This document shows positions 12,517 through 21,417 of a stretch of 44,504 nt of DNA, one piece after another. Location: assembly GCA_946626605.1 (NCBI GenBank), contig CAMOUL010000017.1, positions 1-44,504 of the forward strand, given 5' to 3'. The position numbers and the translations under genes were made by a program. Within the stretch, counting starts at the first letter, position 1; every line of letters starts with the position of its first letter. Under the pieces are notes generated by a model. The model ran no database searches. It had not been told where the DNA came from and was given only the letters and a program-made list of their open reading frames with translations. The stretch is from an uncultured Bacteroidales bacterium (lineage in GTDB: Bacteria > Bacteroidota > Bacteroidia > Bacteroidales > Paludibacteraceae).

Positions 12517-15500
12517 AGAAATTTAACATTCAAAGCAGCGATGTTGAACGACAGTCGAACGACGGTCAACCGACAGTCAACCGACGGTCAAAGCCAACGT
12601 CACTACAAGCAAACCCCTCTATCGAAACGATGGAAGGTCTTAATGACACTCGTCTTCCTCTTCACATTCGCCATCGGCAATGTGTGGGCGGCGGATACAT
12701 TTGTAAACCTGCGTACTGTTGATTTTACCGCAATGACAAAGAAAATTGATTTTGCGAACGGTAAAAATACTATTTCTGATGCAGGGTATACAGATGTTGA
12801 GTTTTATCAAAAGAGCACTGATAAACCGTTAAAACTTAATAATGCCTCAGGTGAGGGAATTGATTTTGGCGGGCAGAATATTGGTAATAGTCATTTTGTT
12901 GCTATTCCTTTAACTGGGATTAATGGTCAACTTAAGGTGACGGTTTTCCATAAATATAATAGCGGAAAGGCAAGTTTTAAGCTTGGTTTGAAAACAGGTA
13001 CAACAACTGTAACTCCTGGTGATTATAGTACCAATGCGCAAACCCCCAAAGATGGGGCTAACGCAGATGTTTCATGCTCCTATACATATGGATCTGCTAT
13101 AATTGGCACTGCAACAACGGCCGTTTTGTTTTTAGGAGAAGCAGGTACTTCTTATAAGCAAATCAAGCGTGTTGTAGTAGAAACATTGGAGGCATCTATA
13201 GATGAGACGGCACCGACGTTGGCTTCTTCTGTTCCCGCAAACGGAGCAACGAATGTAGAAACAAGCGGTACAATCGTTCTGACTTTCAGCGAGGCTATTG
13301 ATGAATTGGACGACACCAAATTCACAATGGATAATGCAACAATCGGTACTGTAGCAATTGACGGTACAGATGCAAAGAAAGTAAATGTTGCTTATTCCGG
13401 CGCAGCTAATTCTACCACAGTTACTTTGCATGTTGCTGCCGGCGCAGTAGAAGATGCAGCAAATAACGCAAGTGCTGCGTTAGATGATATTGCTTTCACG
13501 ACAAAGGCTACTGTAGTTCCTGCATGTCCGAGCGGATTGACTATTTCCGGTACCGCAGCTTATACCGAAGGTCAGACTATTTCGTTGACCGCTGCTTTGG
13601 AGGCAGGTAATGGAGGAATTACATATACTTGGTACAAAGGCTCTATTGCTGCTGGCAATGAAGTTGGTACAGGTGCTTCGTTCAGTAAGGCAAATTGTGT
13701 GGCAGGTGACGCAGGTGATTATTTCTGTGTTGCAAGCAAAGATGCGTGTGCAAGTGCAGAGTCTGCTGCTTATGCAGTAACGGTAGCTCCTATAGTAGCT
13801 TGCTATACATTTACCCCGACACTTCCGGCAGAGACCGTTACCTTTGCAGTGAATGATATTGTCCCCGGATCAACAGGTGGTTCAATAAAGGTATTGGGAA
13901 ATACGATGAAGAATACTGCATATGGACTTTCGTTTGAATCCAATAGTAGTGCAAAGGTAGAAGTGACTTTAGGTTCCCTTATGAAAATCGGTACCCAAAT
14001 CTCAGTAACTATTTTAGCGGATTATAAAGAAAATAACAATAGAGGTTTGTTGCTCCAAAATGGTGAAGGAACAAAAAAGGCAGATTGGGTTTGGAAACCT
14101 GCAGAAAATGCTATCCGTGAAGCGCATAACTTTACATATACAGTACAAGAGGGCGACGGAATGGTTGGTACTAATGTATTCCGTATAGCTCGTTCAACGA
14201 ATGCAATTATTACATCTTTGACCGTTTCGAACTGCGGCGCAGATTTGTTAGAGTTGAGTTCGGCTATTGATCCGGTTCATGATCCTGCATACGCAACTGT
14301 TACGCTGAGCAAGACTCTTCTTGCAGCAGGTGGAACGGCTACGGCTACCTATAGCGCTATTGATCCAGCTTACGACTTTGATGAGTGGCAGATTAGCGGA
14401 ACGGGTGCTACTTTGAGCAGCACGACGGCTAACCCGACAACTATTACAATGGGTTCGACTGATGCTGTTGTTACTTTAAAACTGAAAGCAGCAAGCGTTA
14501 AGCACACCGTAACTTACTATGATGGTGAAGCTATTCTGGCAAATAAGTTAGGAGAAGAAGAAATCACTGAGGGTGGTAACCCTACGGGTGCAGGTTTGGC
14601 TCCGAAGAAACGTGGCTTTACTTTCGGCGGTTGGAGTACAACTAAAGGAGGTACTGCTATCGCTGATTACGCAGCAGTTACCGTAAATGCAGATATGAAT
14701 CTCTTTGCTGTTTGGACTCAGGTAGCTTGTCCTGCAAACGGAACGGTATTTGCATTTGAGATGAACAATAGTGCAAAACCGGGTGCTGAGGTTAATGCTC
14801 CTGCAAACGGTACTTTAGTAGTTGATGAGTACTTGACGGAAAGTGGGTTTGGTAGCGCTATTATCGGAAATACAGCGAGCAACCAATATGCATCGGTTAA
14901 GACAACCCCGAATATTACTTTAGGTGGCCAGACCGGTTATCTGAATCTTGCTCTTGAGTGTGCATTGCAGGCTGGTGATATTATTACTATCGCAAAGAAC
15001 AATACTCAAATTTATATCTCTGATGAGGCTGGAACTTCTGGTCCGACCGGAAATAAATATACTACAGCAAGCAACTCTGAGAATGTAATTATAGTTGGAG
15101 CAAATGCTACAACGGCAGCGTGGGTTGGTGCAATGGATTTGTATTTCTGGTATAAGGGCGGAGGTGTAAATATCACGGGTGTTTCTGTCGTTCGTCCGTA
15201 CACTGTCTCGTTCGACTTGAACGGTCAGAGTGCAACGGCTATTGAGGACCAGAAGATAGCAGCAGGCGGTAAGGTAACGAAGCCGGATGATCCTGTTGTT
15301 ACGGGTCAAGCATTTGGCGGTTGGTTTACCGACGCTGCTTGCTCGGAAGGCAAAGAGTGGGCATTTGCAACCGCAACTGTTAGCGAAGACGTTGTACTTT
15401 ACGCAAAATGGACGGCGCTGCCGAAGATGATTCTCAATAGAGGCGCCGCAACTACCGGTGACGCTGTTGTTTCTTATCCGACGGTTGGTGATCCGGTTGC

Positions 15501-18500
15501 TGTTCCGGCTTGTCCGTTTACCTATGAAGGTTACATCTTCGCAGGTTGGGTATATAGCCCGTCTGTAACGGTTGAGGCTGGTTCGTTCACTATGCCGAAC
15601 GAAAACTTGACGCTCACCGCTCAATGGGTGAGCGAGAGCGCAAAGGTTCAGATCGTTGAGACCAGTGCCGTTTATGAGACATTGGCTGAGGCTATTGCTG
15701 CTGCTGAGGCTGGTCAGACGGTTAAACTGTTGCAAGACATTGAGCAGGCAGACGGTGTCGCTATTGCAAAGAACTTGATTCTTGATTTGAACGGCAAGAC
15801 CTATACTTGTACGAGCGGTTCGAATGTGAACAGCCGTGCGATTAAGATTACTGCCGGCGACGTAACTATTAAGAACGGTTCGATCATTGCTGTTCCGACC
15901 GCTAACTTTGAAGGCGGCGCTTATGGACCGCTTCGTATTGAAGGCGCTACGGCAAATGTAACCTTGAAAGACCTGACGCTCCAAAACGGTCGTCACTATG
16001 GCTTGGGTATCAAACTCGTTGAGGGATACCTCAGAATGGAAGATTGTACCGTTATCTCGCAGAATGGTGGTGGTGGCCTTGAGGTAGGCGAAGCTACGGC
16101 AGATGTAATCAACTGTACGTTTACGCAGACCGGTCTGGACAATGCGCACGCTTGGATCAGTACCTGTTTGGCAACATGCGACAACGGTGTGCTGAATGTA
16201 CAAGGCGGTACCTATACCTCTGATCACTATTCGATGTATGTTTATACCTCCGGTGGTGAGATGAATGTTGAGAGCGGAAGCTTCACCGGTGATGTGGTGA
16301 ACCAAGTTACGCCTTCTTCTTATCCCGATGCAGTAGGTACTATCAACATCACCGGCGGTACGTTTGAAGGTGTTGGAGAAGAGCCGATTCATTTCACAAC
16401 AGATAATACCGGCAAAACATCAATTGCTATTTCCGGTGGTTCGTTCGATGCTCCTGTTGCAGAGGAATACTGTGCTACAGGCTACGTTCCTGAGACGAAG
16501 GCTAACGGCAAGTATGGCGTTATTGTTCCGGCACAGTCAATTGACTTTGAGGCTATCATTGATGCCAAGGGTACCGATGCTACTGCAATTGCAGAGTTGG
16601 ACGCTCAATTAGCGGCAAAGCACTATGACATTGACGGTACGCTGAATAATGACCGTCTGGATGTTGGTGAGGATAAGGATGCAGACAAGGGCTTCAAGAT
16701 TAAGAAGACCGGTTTGACTATCTCGTTCTCGGTAGAGGCAAACAAGGTGGTAGAGATCACAACCGGAAGTCTCAGCGGCGCAAGTATTTCAGTAGATAGT
16801 GAAGCGGCTGCACCCATGACGGCTTCTCATACGCACTCGTACTACAGCGCAAACGCGCAGGCGTTCCTTATTACTATGACTGCCGCAAACGACAAGTACA
16901 ACATCTTCAAGTCGATTGCGATCCGTGATCCGTATGAGGTTAGCTTTGATGTAAACGGCGGTGATGCTCCTATTGCTCCGCGGTTTGCTACTCCGAGTGT
17001 AACGCTGCCGAGCGCAAGCAAAGGAACGGACAGTTTTGTTGGCTGGTTTGACGGTGAGACCAAGATAGGTGAGGCAGGTGAGTCTTATACTCCGACAGCC
17101 GACATTACGTTGGTTGCTCATTGGGAGGCAGTTTCGACCGATGCACGCCTGAGTGCCATTGAGTTCTCGGCAGCGGGTACTTTGGCTCCTGCATTTGATC
17201 CTGAGGTAGTGAACTACACTTATACCATGCCTTATGGCACGGCAGATGTTCCGACTATTACCAGCGCAACGGCAGTTAATCCGAATGCACAGGCACCTGT
17301 AATTGACGCACAGGCTGCGGCTTGGAGTGAGACCGCACATGTTCATGGCGTGGCTCAGTCCGGCGCAACCAAAGATTATTACGTACAGATGCTTCGCGCT
17401 CCGAAGGATGGAATCTGCATCATTAAGAGCACCCCGAATTCAGGAACAGATGCAGCCGTTGATGGTATCTACCAAGGTAGCGCATACTTCAAAGGCAAGG
17501 CAGAAAATAAGAAGTTGAATTCTAAGTATGATTATGTAGCCGTTGAACTGGCAGATGGTTATACCTTCCAAGCCGGAGACAAGGTGGTATTGAACCAGGC
17601 TGCTGATCTGGGTGACGCATCTGATATTACGAAATTCTATGTATTCACCGAAGTTCCTGCAGATGGCAAGAGTTATGTAACGGTAGATAATGCGACTCCT
17701 GTCAAGGGCGACAACTGGTTTGAGATGCCTGCAGAGTTGGTAGGTGCGTCGGCACTCTATATCGGCCGTATAGATGCAAAGTGTAACCCGACCCTTGGTT
17801 ATCTGGCAGTCTATCGCCCGCTCCCGCCTGTATTGAAGAAGGTGGCAGTTAATGGTGTAGAAGGTAAACCGAATGCACTGAAGCAGATTGAGATTGAGGT
17901 GCCGTTCTCAACGAGTCAGTCTCAATTAGAGGCAATCGCTTACGACTGGGTATCTAATAGTGATGCTTGGACTGCAGCCCACACTCCGGTAGCAACTAAT
18001 ACATGGGAGTTTGGCGTAGCAGATACGGTTACGCTGACCGATAAGGATGGCGACGAGAGCGTTTATACCATTATGGTTAACAAGGCAACCGCTTCTACAA
18101 GTGTAGAGTTGGCAACGCTGAGTATCGACGGTAACGCCATCACGTTGGTTCCGGGTCAGGCTGTATATAGCTATGAGTATCCTTATGGAACGGCTGAGAC
18201 TCCGGCTCCTGTAGTAGCAGCAACGGCTGCAGATAATGCAGAGGTTGGTACAATCACTCAGGCTGCTTCGAAGAACGGAACAGCGACCTTCACGGTAACT
18301 GCCGAGGATGGTATTAATTATCGCGATTACACCATCAATATTTCTGTAAGCCGTATCCCGGCAGTAGTGATCTACGATGGTAGCACAATGACGGATATCG
18401 CAACTAAGACAGGTTCTGACCCGACCGGCCTCAGCTGGAGCATGGGAAGCAACGTGGCTTCAAGCGGCTACGAAATAGCAGGTACATGGCAAGGTAAGAA

Positions 18501-19407
18501 TTACACGCATGCTGTAAAAGGCTTCAAGGCGAACGCAAGCGCAAACAACCTTGTATCGTTCGTAGTCCCTGAGGACTATATGGCGAAAGTTCGTCTGGTA
18601 GGTTCGACCAATAGTGATACTAAGGAGCGTTCGATGTTTATCGCAAAAGAGGCAACTAATGATGCTTCCAAGGCTATCGAAAACTACGTTATTACTTCCA
18701 GCACGTATGATGCCCAAGGATTTGTGACAGACTTCATGCTTCCGGGTACATATTATCTCGGATCTACGGATAGTTATCGTCTGTTTGAGTTCAGCGTACA
18801 ATTGTATCCGATTGACTATAGCCGTGCAACAACGGAAGGTCGTTATGGAACGATCTGCTTGCCGAACGGTGGTATCATGGTTGGTGCAACGCTTTATGAG
18901 GTAGCTTACTACGGTCAGACATCCAAGAAGATCTTCTTCGACGAGATCCTCAATGGCACGATGGAAGCTGGTGTTCCGTATATCTTCCTGCCGAAGGAAG
19001 GTGCAAGCCAACTTGCGGTTTACTACACAGACGAAGCAAATGAGAGTGCTAAGAACGCAAATGGTCTCCATGGATTCATCGGTGCTAACGCTGATGCTGA
19101 GATGAATGTACCGGTAGGTGCATACATCCTCAACGCTAACCAATACCGCAAAGTGGTAACCCTCGGAACCGCGAAGATCAAGAGCAACCGTTCGTACATT
19201 GAACTTGGTGAAATCAGTCCGTCTGAGCCTGCTTTGGCTCCTGGTCGCCGTCGTATCTCTATGGCGGTTAATGGCGAGCAAGTGGCTACCGGCATTGAGA
19301 ACACCGGCTTCGAGAGCGAGGCTCCGCGTAAGGTGCTGATCAACGGCGAGCTCTACATCATCCGTGGTGAGAAGATGTACGACGCTAAGGGACAGCTGGT
19401 AAAATAA
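12508..19407 (+). CDS. Giant secreted surface protein with InlB repeats
   Basis: About 2,299 residues. A hydrophobic signal core (residues 46-58, cleavage after VWA at 59-61) follows an unusual 45-residue hydrophilic N-terminus coded partly by an 11-bp tandem repeat; ATG 12514 or 12643 are alternative starts, the last giving a conventional signal peptide. Then, approximately: a Big_5-like domain (233-337), an Ig-like domain (340-429), InlB/Listeria-Bacteroides repeats (666-737, 898-969, 974-1041 and 1476-1541, each ending in a W-x-[AV]-like strand such as FAVW or YAKW), a beta-helix-like stretch (1057-1342), and cadherin-like beta-sandwich domains (1544-1630, 1862-1950). The last 55 or so residues match those of the gene at 24087 and probably act as a sorting tail. 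Role: adhesion or substrate contact is inferred from the domains only. Confidence 0.88.
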   Translation: MLMRNLTFKAAMLNDSRTTVNRQSTDGQSQRHYKQTPLSKRWKVLMTLVFLFTFAIGNVWAADTFVNLRTVDFTAMTKKIDFANGKNTISDAGYTDVEFYQKSTDKPLKLNNASGEGIDFGGQNIGNSHFVAIPLTGINGQLKVTVFHKYNSGKASFKLGLKTGTTTVTPGDYSTNAQTPKDGANADVSCSYTYGSAIIGTATTAVLFLGEAGTSYKQIKRVVVETLEASIDETAPTLASSVPANGATNVETSGTIVLTFSEAIDELDDTKFTMDNATIGTVAIDGTDAKKVNVAYSGAANSTTVTLHVAAGAVEDAANNASAALDDIAFTTKATVVPACPSGLTISGTAAYTEGQTISLTAALEAGNGGITYTWYKGSIAAGNEVGTGASFSKANCVAGDAGDYFCVASKDACASAESAAYAVTVAPIVACYTFTPTLPAETVTFAVNDIVPGSTGGSIKVLGNTMKNTAYGLSFESNSSAKVEVTLGSLMKIGTQISVTILADYKENNNRGLLLQNGEGTKKADWVWKPAENAIREAHNFTYTVQEGDGMVGTNVFRIARSTNAIITSLTVSNCGADLLELSSAIDPVHDPAYATVTLSKTLLAAGGTATATYSAIDPAYDFDEWQISGTGATLSSTTANPTTITMGSTDAVVTLKLKAASVKHTVTYYDGEAILANKLGEEEITEGGNPTGAGLAPKKRGFTFGGWSTTKGGTAIADYAAVTVNADMNLFAVWTQVACPANGTVFAFEMNNSAKPGAEVNAPANGTLVVDEYLTESGFGSAIIGNTASNQYASVKTTPNITLGGQTGYLNLALECALQAGDIITIAKNNTQIYISDEAGTSGPTGNKYTTASNSENVIIVGANATTAAWVGAMDLYFWYKGGGVNITGVSVVRPYTVSFDLNGQSATAIEDQKIAAGGKVTKPDDPVVTGQAFGGWFTDAACSEGKEWAFATATVSEDVVLYAKWTALPKMILNRGAATTGDAVVSYPTVGDPVAVPACPFTYEGYIFAGWVYSPSVTVEAGSFTMPNENLTLTAQWVSESAKVQIVETSAVYETLAEAIAAAEAGQTVKLLQDIEQADGVAIAKNLILDLNGKTYTCTSGSNVNSRAIKITAGDVTIKNGSIIAVPTANFEGGAYGPLRIEGATANVTLKDLTLQNGRHYGLGIKLVEGYLRMEDCTVISQNGGGGLEVGEATADVINCTFTQTGLDNAHAWISTCLATCDNGVLNVQGGTYTSDHYSMYVYTSGGEMNVESGSFTGDVVNQVTPSSYPDAVGTINITGGTFEGVGEEPIHFTTDNTGKTSIAISGGSFDAPVAEEYCATGYVPETKANGKYGVIVPAQSIDFEAIIDAKGTDATAIAELDAQLAAKHYDIDGTLNNDRLDVGEDKDADKGFKIKKTGLTISFSVEANKVVEITTGSLSGASISVDSEAAAPMTASHTHSYYSANAQAFLITMTAANDKYNIFKSIAIRDPYEVSFDVNGGDAPIAPRFATPSVTLPSASKGTDSFVGWFDGETKIGEAGESYTPTADITLVAHWEAVSTDARLSAIEFSAAGTLAPAFDPEVVNYTYTMPYGTADVPTITSATAVNPNAQAPVIDAQAAAWSETAHVHGVAQSGATKDYYVQMLRAPKDGICIIKSTPNSGTDAAVDGIYQGSAYFKGKAENKKLNSKYDYVAVELADGYTFQAGDKVVLNQAADLGDASDITKFYVFTEVPADGKSYVTVDNATPVKGDNWFEMPAELVGASALYIGRIDAKCNPTLGYLAVYRPLPPVLKKVAVNGVEGKPNALKQIEIEVPFSTSQSQLEAIAYDWVSNSDAWTAAHTPVATNTWEFGVADTVTLTDKDGDESVYTIMVNKATASTSVELATLSIDGNAITLVPGQAVYSYEYPYGTAETPAPVVAATAADNAEVGTITQAASKNGTATFTVTAEDGINYRDYTINISVSRIPAVVIYDGSTMTDIATKTGSDPTGLSWSMGSNVASSGYEIAGTWQGKNYTHAVKGFKANASANNLVSFVVPEDYMAKVRLVGSTNSDTKERSMFIAKEATNDASKAIENYVITSSTYDAQGFVTDFMLPGTYYLGSTDSYRLFEFSVQLYPIDYSRATTEGRYGTICLPNGGIMVGATLYEVAYYGQTSKKIFFDEILNGTMEAGVPYIFLPKEGASQLAVYYTDEANESAKNANGLHGFIGANADAEMNVPVGAYILNANQYRKVVTLGTAKIKSNRSYIELGEISPSEPALAPGRRRISMAVNGEQVATGIENTGFESEAPRKVLINGELYIIRGEKMYDAKGQLVK
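12549..12592 (+). repeat. 11-bp tandem repeat (4 units) inside the 5' end of the surface gene
   Basis: Four perfect-length units follow each other: CGACAGTCGAA, CGACGGTCAAC, CGACAGTCAAC, CGACGGTCAAA. Each contains the small dyad GACnGTC. Because 11 is not a multiple of three, each unit is read in a different frame, giving the odd peptide NDSRTTVNRQSTDGQSQ ahead of the signal sequence. Adding or losing one unit would shift the frame between the repeat-borne ATG and the signal peptide. Confidence 0.92.
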
Positions 19408-19416
19408 CATGAATGA

Positions 19417-19450
19417 GCGTAAGCGTGCGCATTGTGGCGCACGCCTACGC
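19417..19450 (+). terminator. Strong GC hairpin after the surface gene
   Basis: GCGTAAGCGTGCGC (19417-19430) pairs with GCGCACGCCTACGC (19437-19450) over 14 positions with one A-C mismatch and a 6-nt loop. It starts 9 bp after the surface-protein stop. No T tract follows, so it may protect the 3' end of the long messenger or set the ratio to the downstream peptide, instead of ending transcription outright. Confidence 0.65.
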
Positions 19451-19478
19451 AAAGCTCTTTAGTAAATATATCGCAATT

Positions 19479-19607
19479 ATGAAAAAGAAGATTTATAATC
19501 AACCGATTGTGGAGATCGCCGAGGCGTTACAACCGATGGTAACCATCTGCGCAAGTATCACGGAAGGTGACCCTGTACCCACAGATGGAAACATATACGG
19601 CGATTAA
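19479..19607 (+). CDS. 42-aa KKIYNQP peptide, copy 1
   Basis: A 42-residue peptide (MKKKIYNQPIVEIAEALQPM, then VTICASITEGDP and a Gly/Asp-rich end). The frame extends upstream without an ATG, so the ATG at 19479 after an AT-rich leader is taken. It has no signal peptide or membrane segment. A second peptide at 30129 shares MKK(K)IYNQPxVEIA and a cysteine at the same distance followed by [AS]-S; after that the two differ. A conserved leader with a variable small-residue tail is reminiscent of precursor peptides, but no processing enzyme is seen nearby. It sits 71 bp after the surface gene and just before a terminator. Confidence 0.75.
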   Translation: MKKKIYNQPIVEIAEALQPMVTICASITEGDPVPTDGNIYGD

Positions 19608-19640
19608 TTTCCTTACTTACATCCGAAAGGATGCACAGAT

Positions 19641-19678
19641 CATCAAAGGCAGCTTCACGGCTGCCTTTGGTGTGTTTT
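19641..19678 (+). terminator. Terminator after surface protein and peptide
   Basis: CATCAAAGGCAGC (19641-19653) pairs with GCTGCCTTTGGTG (19660-19672) across loop TTCACG, with one G-U pair, followed by TTTT (19675-19678). The same hairpin, loop included, recurs at 20350-20381. Confidence 0.8.
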
Positions 19679-19685
19679 AGGAGGA

Positions 19686-19747
19686 AAAAATTCAAATAAA
19701 TTTGATTTTTAAAGTCAAAGTCTTGCATATTCCAAATTTTTGTAGTA
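19686..19747 (+). repeat. 62-bp promoter segment, copy 1
   Basis: These 62 bases are identical to 36153-36214, which lies upstream of a membrane peptide and parC. The segment covers the -33 element, the whole spacer and the first two bases of the -7 box. The bases just outside differ between the loci except for CTTTGCA. Confidence 0.95.
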
Positions 19748-19767
19748 CCTTTGCATCGTCAAAGGTA
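19723..19767 (+). promoter_or_regulatory. Promoter of DUF4160/DUF2442 pair 1 with operator-like dyad
   Basis: TTG at 19723-19725, 20 bp, then TACCTTTG at 19746-19753 form a Bacteroidota promoter. The -7 box is one arm of a perfect 8-bp dyad: TACCTTTG (19746-19753), CATCGT, CAAAGGTA (19760-19767). A protein bound to the dyad would cover the -7 box, which suggests autoregulation by the genes behind it. That is inference; a hairpin at the 5' end of the messenger is the alternative. Confidence 0.72.
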
Positions 19768-19785
19768 ATAGGAAGAAGATAAGTT

Positions 19786-20076
19786 ATGCCGAAAGTACTA
19801 CTATATACAACTGCAAAGATTGTCTGGACATTCTTGTTCTACGGAACAGATGTTAATGAGAATCGAGCTCATGTGCATGTAGGTAAAAAGGATACTCAGG
19901 ATTTTGCGAAAATCTGGTTAGAGCCCAAAGTAGAGTTAGCAAAAAAAGGAGATCTGACGGATGCACAGTTGAAACAGTTGTTGGAAATAGCAGAAGAAAA
20001 CAAGTGCAAATTGCTCAAACAATGGCAGGTTTTCAAAAACGGCGGTAACGTACGAATAATTAAAATTAACAAGTAA
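19786..20076 (+). CDS. DUF4160-family protein, copy 1
   Basis: A 96-residue protein matching the DUF4160 pattern: an N-terminal strand region, the motif NENRAHVHV (family NPPHFHA-like, with conserved His), and a C-terminal helix QLLEIAEENKCKLLKQWQVF. Function is not established. DUF4160 genes are commonly found next to DUF2442 genes, as here (one base between them), and such pairs have been suggested to be toxin-antitoxin units without proof known to me. The promoter carries a dyad over the -7 box, in line with autoregulation. A diverged copy of the pair is at 29544. Confidence 0.85.
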   Translation: MPKVLLYTTAKIVWTFLFYGTDVNENRAHVHVGKKDTQDFAKIWLEPKVELAKKGDLTDAQLKQLLEIAEENKCKLLKQWQVFKNGGNVRIIKINK

Positions 20077-20077
20077 T

Positions 20078-20347
20078 ATGGCACAGATTGAAGGTTATTG
20101 GGATGTTAAGCCCGCAATAAGCAAGGTTACATTCCCTGCAAGAGGGAAGTTCCAAGTAGTGCTTAAGGATGGTAGGCAGATTACCATGCCTATTTCAGCA
20201 TTCCCGTCCATAAAGAAAGTGCCTGTGCGTAGGCGCAAGAACTGGTATCTGATGGGCGGAGGATTTACTTGGGACGAATGTCCGGAAGTGATCCACGTAG
20301 AACAGATATTAGGAAACTACTCGCAATATAGCCATGAAAAGGTATAA
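20078..20347 (+). CDS. DUF2442-family protein, copy 1
   Basis: An 89-residue protein with the DUF2442 layout: KFQVVLKDGRQITMPISAFP (strand, DG turn, strand, then FP), a basic stretch VRRRKNWYLM, and a C-terminal segment in which WDECPEVIHVEQIL replaces the usual WE-DI-V-LL pattern. The family has a small alpha/beta fold sometimes compared to DNA-binding antitoxins; the role is unproven. It starts one base after the DUF4160 stop and clearly shares its messenger. The paralogue at 29856 keeps the same blocks. Confidence 0.85.
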   Translation: MAQIEGYWDVKPAISKVTFPARGKFQVVLKDGRQITMPISAFPSIKKVPVRRRKNWYLMGGGFTWDECPEVIHVEQILGNYSQYSHEKV

Positions 20348-20349
20348 TA

Positions 20350-20381
20350 CATCAAAGGCAGCTTCACGGCTGCCTTTGATG
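20350..20381. repeat. Perfect 13-bp stem, second copy of the 19641 hairpin
   Basis: CATCAAAGGCAGC and GCTGCCTTTGATG pair perfectly around TTCACG. It differs from 19641-19672 at one base of the right arm, where here a G-U pair is replaced by A-U. It lacks a T tract on the + strand (AAAAAT follows). It begins 3 bp after the DUF2442 stop codon. Confidence 0.85.
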
Positions 20382-20405
20382 AAAAATCTCGTAACGTAAA
20401 AGTCT

Positions 20406-21251
20406 ATGGCAGAACACGAAGCAATAAAATTATTTGAAGAAAACAAAATGCGAGTTTTCTTCGACGACGTAGCAGAAGAATGGTATTTCTGCATTCTTGA
20501 TGTAGTACAAGTATTGACGGAAAGCGTTGATCCTGCAGATTATTTCAAAAAGATGCGTAAACGAGATCGTGAATTAGACGATTTCGTGAGGGGGACAATT
20601 TGTCCCCCCCACCAATTTGCTTCTACGGATGGTAAGATGCACGCAGTGAAATGTGCATCACTACGGGATACACTCCGTATCATTCAGTCCATCCCGTCGA
20701 AGAAGGCAGAGCCGTTCAAACAATGGCTCGCGCAGGTCGGCGCGGAACGTATCCGTCAGATGCAGGACCCGGAGAGAAGTATCGAACAGATGGTGAGAGA
20801 CTATCGCCGTTTGGGCTACTCCGAGAATTGGATTAACCAACGAATAAAGACCATCGAGATTCGCAAAGGACTGACTGACGAATGGAAACGCAGCGGCATA
20901 GAGCACGAGAGCGAATATGCGCGGCTGACGGATTTGATGAGTAAGATATGGAGCGGCATGACTACGCGCGAGTACAAGGAACATAAAGGCTTGACGGACC
21001 AGAATCTGCGCGATAACATGACCAATATGGAGCTGCTGTTGAACGCCCTGGCGGAGCAGACAGCAACCGACCTGAGCAAAGAGCGTAACCCTGAAGGCTT
21101 GATCGAAGCTGCACACGTAGCTAAAGATGGAGCCGAGGTGGCGCGGAACGCACGGGAGGACATTGAGCAGAGGCTGGGACATAGCGTGATAAGCGACAAA
21201 AAAGCTATCGACTATATCACCCCGAACGACGAGTTGCCGTTCAAGAAATAA
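20406..21251 (+). CDS. Bro-N / phage-antirepressor-like protein
   Basis: A 281-residue protein. The N-terminal 100 residues (VFFDDVAEEWYFCILDVVQV, then ADYFKKMRKRD, RIIQSIPSKKAEPFKQWLAQ) resemble the Bro-N domain of phage and viral antirepressors. The rest (LTDEWKRSGIEHESEYARLT, then TTREYKEHKGLTDQNLRDNM, and AEVARNAREDIEQRLGHSVI) is the C-terminal part usual in chromosomal Bacteroidota members. Known relatives bind DNA or repressors in phages; the role of the free-standing chromosomal version is not settled. An inverted repeat with a C7 tract (20590-20610) lies in the codons for FVRGTICPPHQF. No phage structural genes are nearby. Confidence 0.85.
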   Translation: MAEHEAIKLFEENKMRVFFDDVAEEWYFCILDVVQVLTESVDPADYFKKMRKRDRELDDFVRGTICPPHQFASTDGKMHAVKCASLRDTLRIIQSIPSKKAEPFKQWLAQVGAERIRQMQDPERSIEQMVRDYRRLGYSENWINQRIKTIEIRKGLTDEWKRSGIEHESEYARLTDLMSKIWSGMTTREYKEHKGLTDQNLRDNMTNMELLLNALAEQTATDLSKERNPEGLIEAAHVAKDGAEVARNAREDIEQRLGHSVISDKKAIDYITPNDELPFKK

Positions 21252-21292
21252 GGGGTGAACAATGAAGATGGTAGAAAAAAACAAATAAAACC

Positions 21293-21417
21293 CTTTTGAA
21301 CGGCTGTAGCGTTAAGAACGCCATGAGTGCCCGCCCTGTCAACCTACAGATAAGTAAACTTCCCGTAGTTTGCCAGAGCGAACCCTCACCGCAAAGCGGT
21401 AAACAGCCCTTCAAAAG
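21293..21417. ncRNA. Putative structured RNA with long closing stem
   Basis: Bases 21293-21307 (CTTTTGAACGGCTGT) pair with 21403-21417 (ACAGCCCTTCAAAAG) at 14 of 15 positions. The 95-nt interior folds into at least three hairpins: GCGTT-AAG-AACGC (21309-21321), GTAAAC/GTTTGC (21354-21359 with 21368-21373, one G-U) and ACCGC-AAA-GCGGT (21388-21400). This is a multibranched fold. Orientation is uncertain: on the - strand the closing stem is followed by a U-rich run, whereas the + strand has an A run. A 70-aa frame (21296-21508) overlaps it but shows no protein family. Confidence 0.45.

Noticed and set aside
14920..16392. Open frame of 490 codons antisense to the first surface gene
   Set aside because: Arises from the repetitive Thr/Ala/Gly-rich coding strand; Cys- and Ser-rich nonsense translation.
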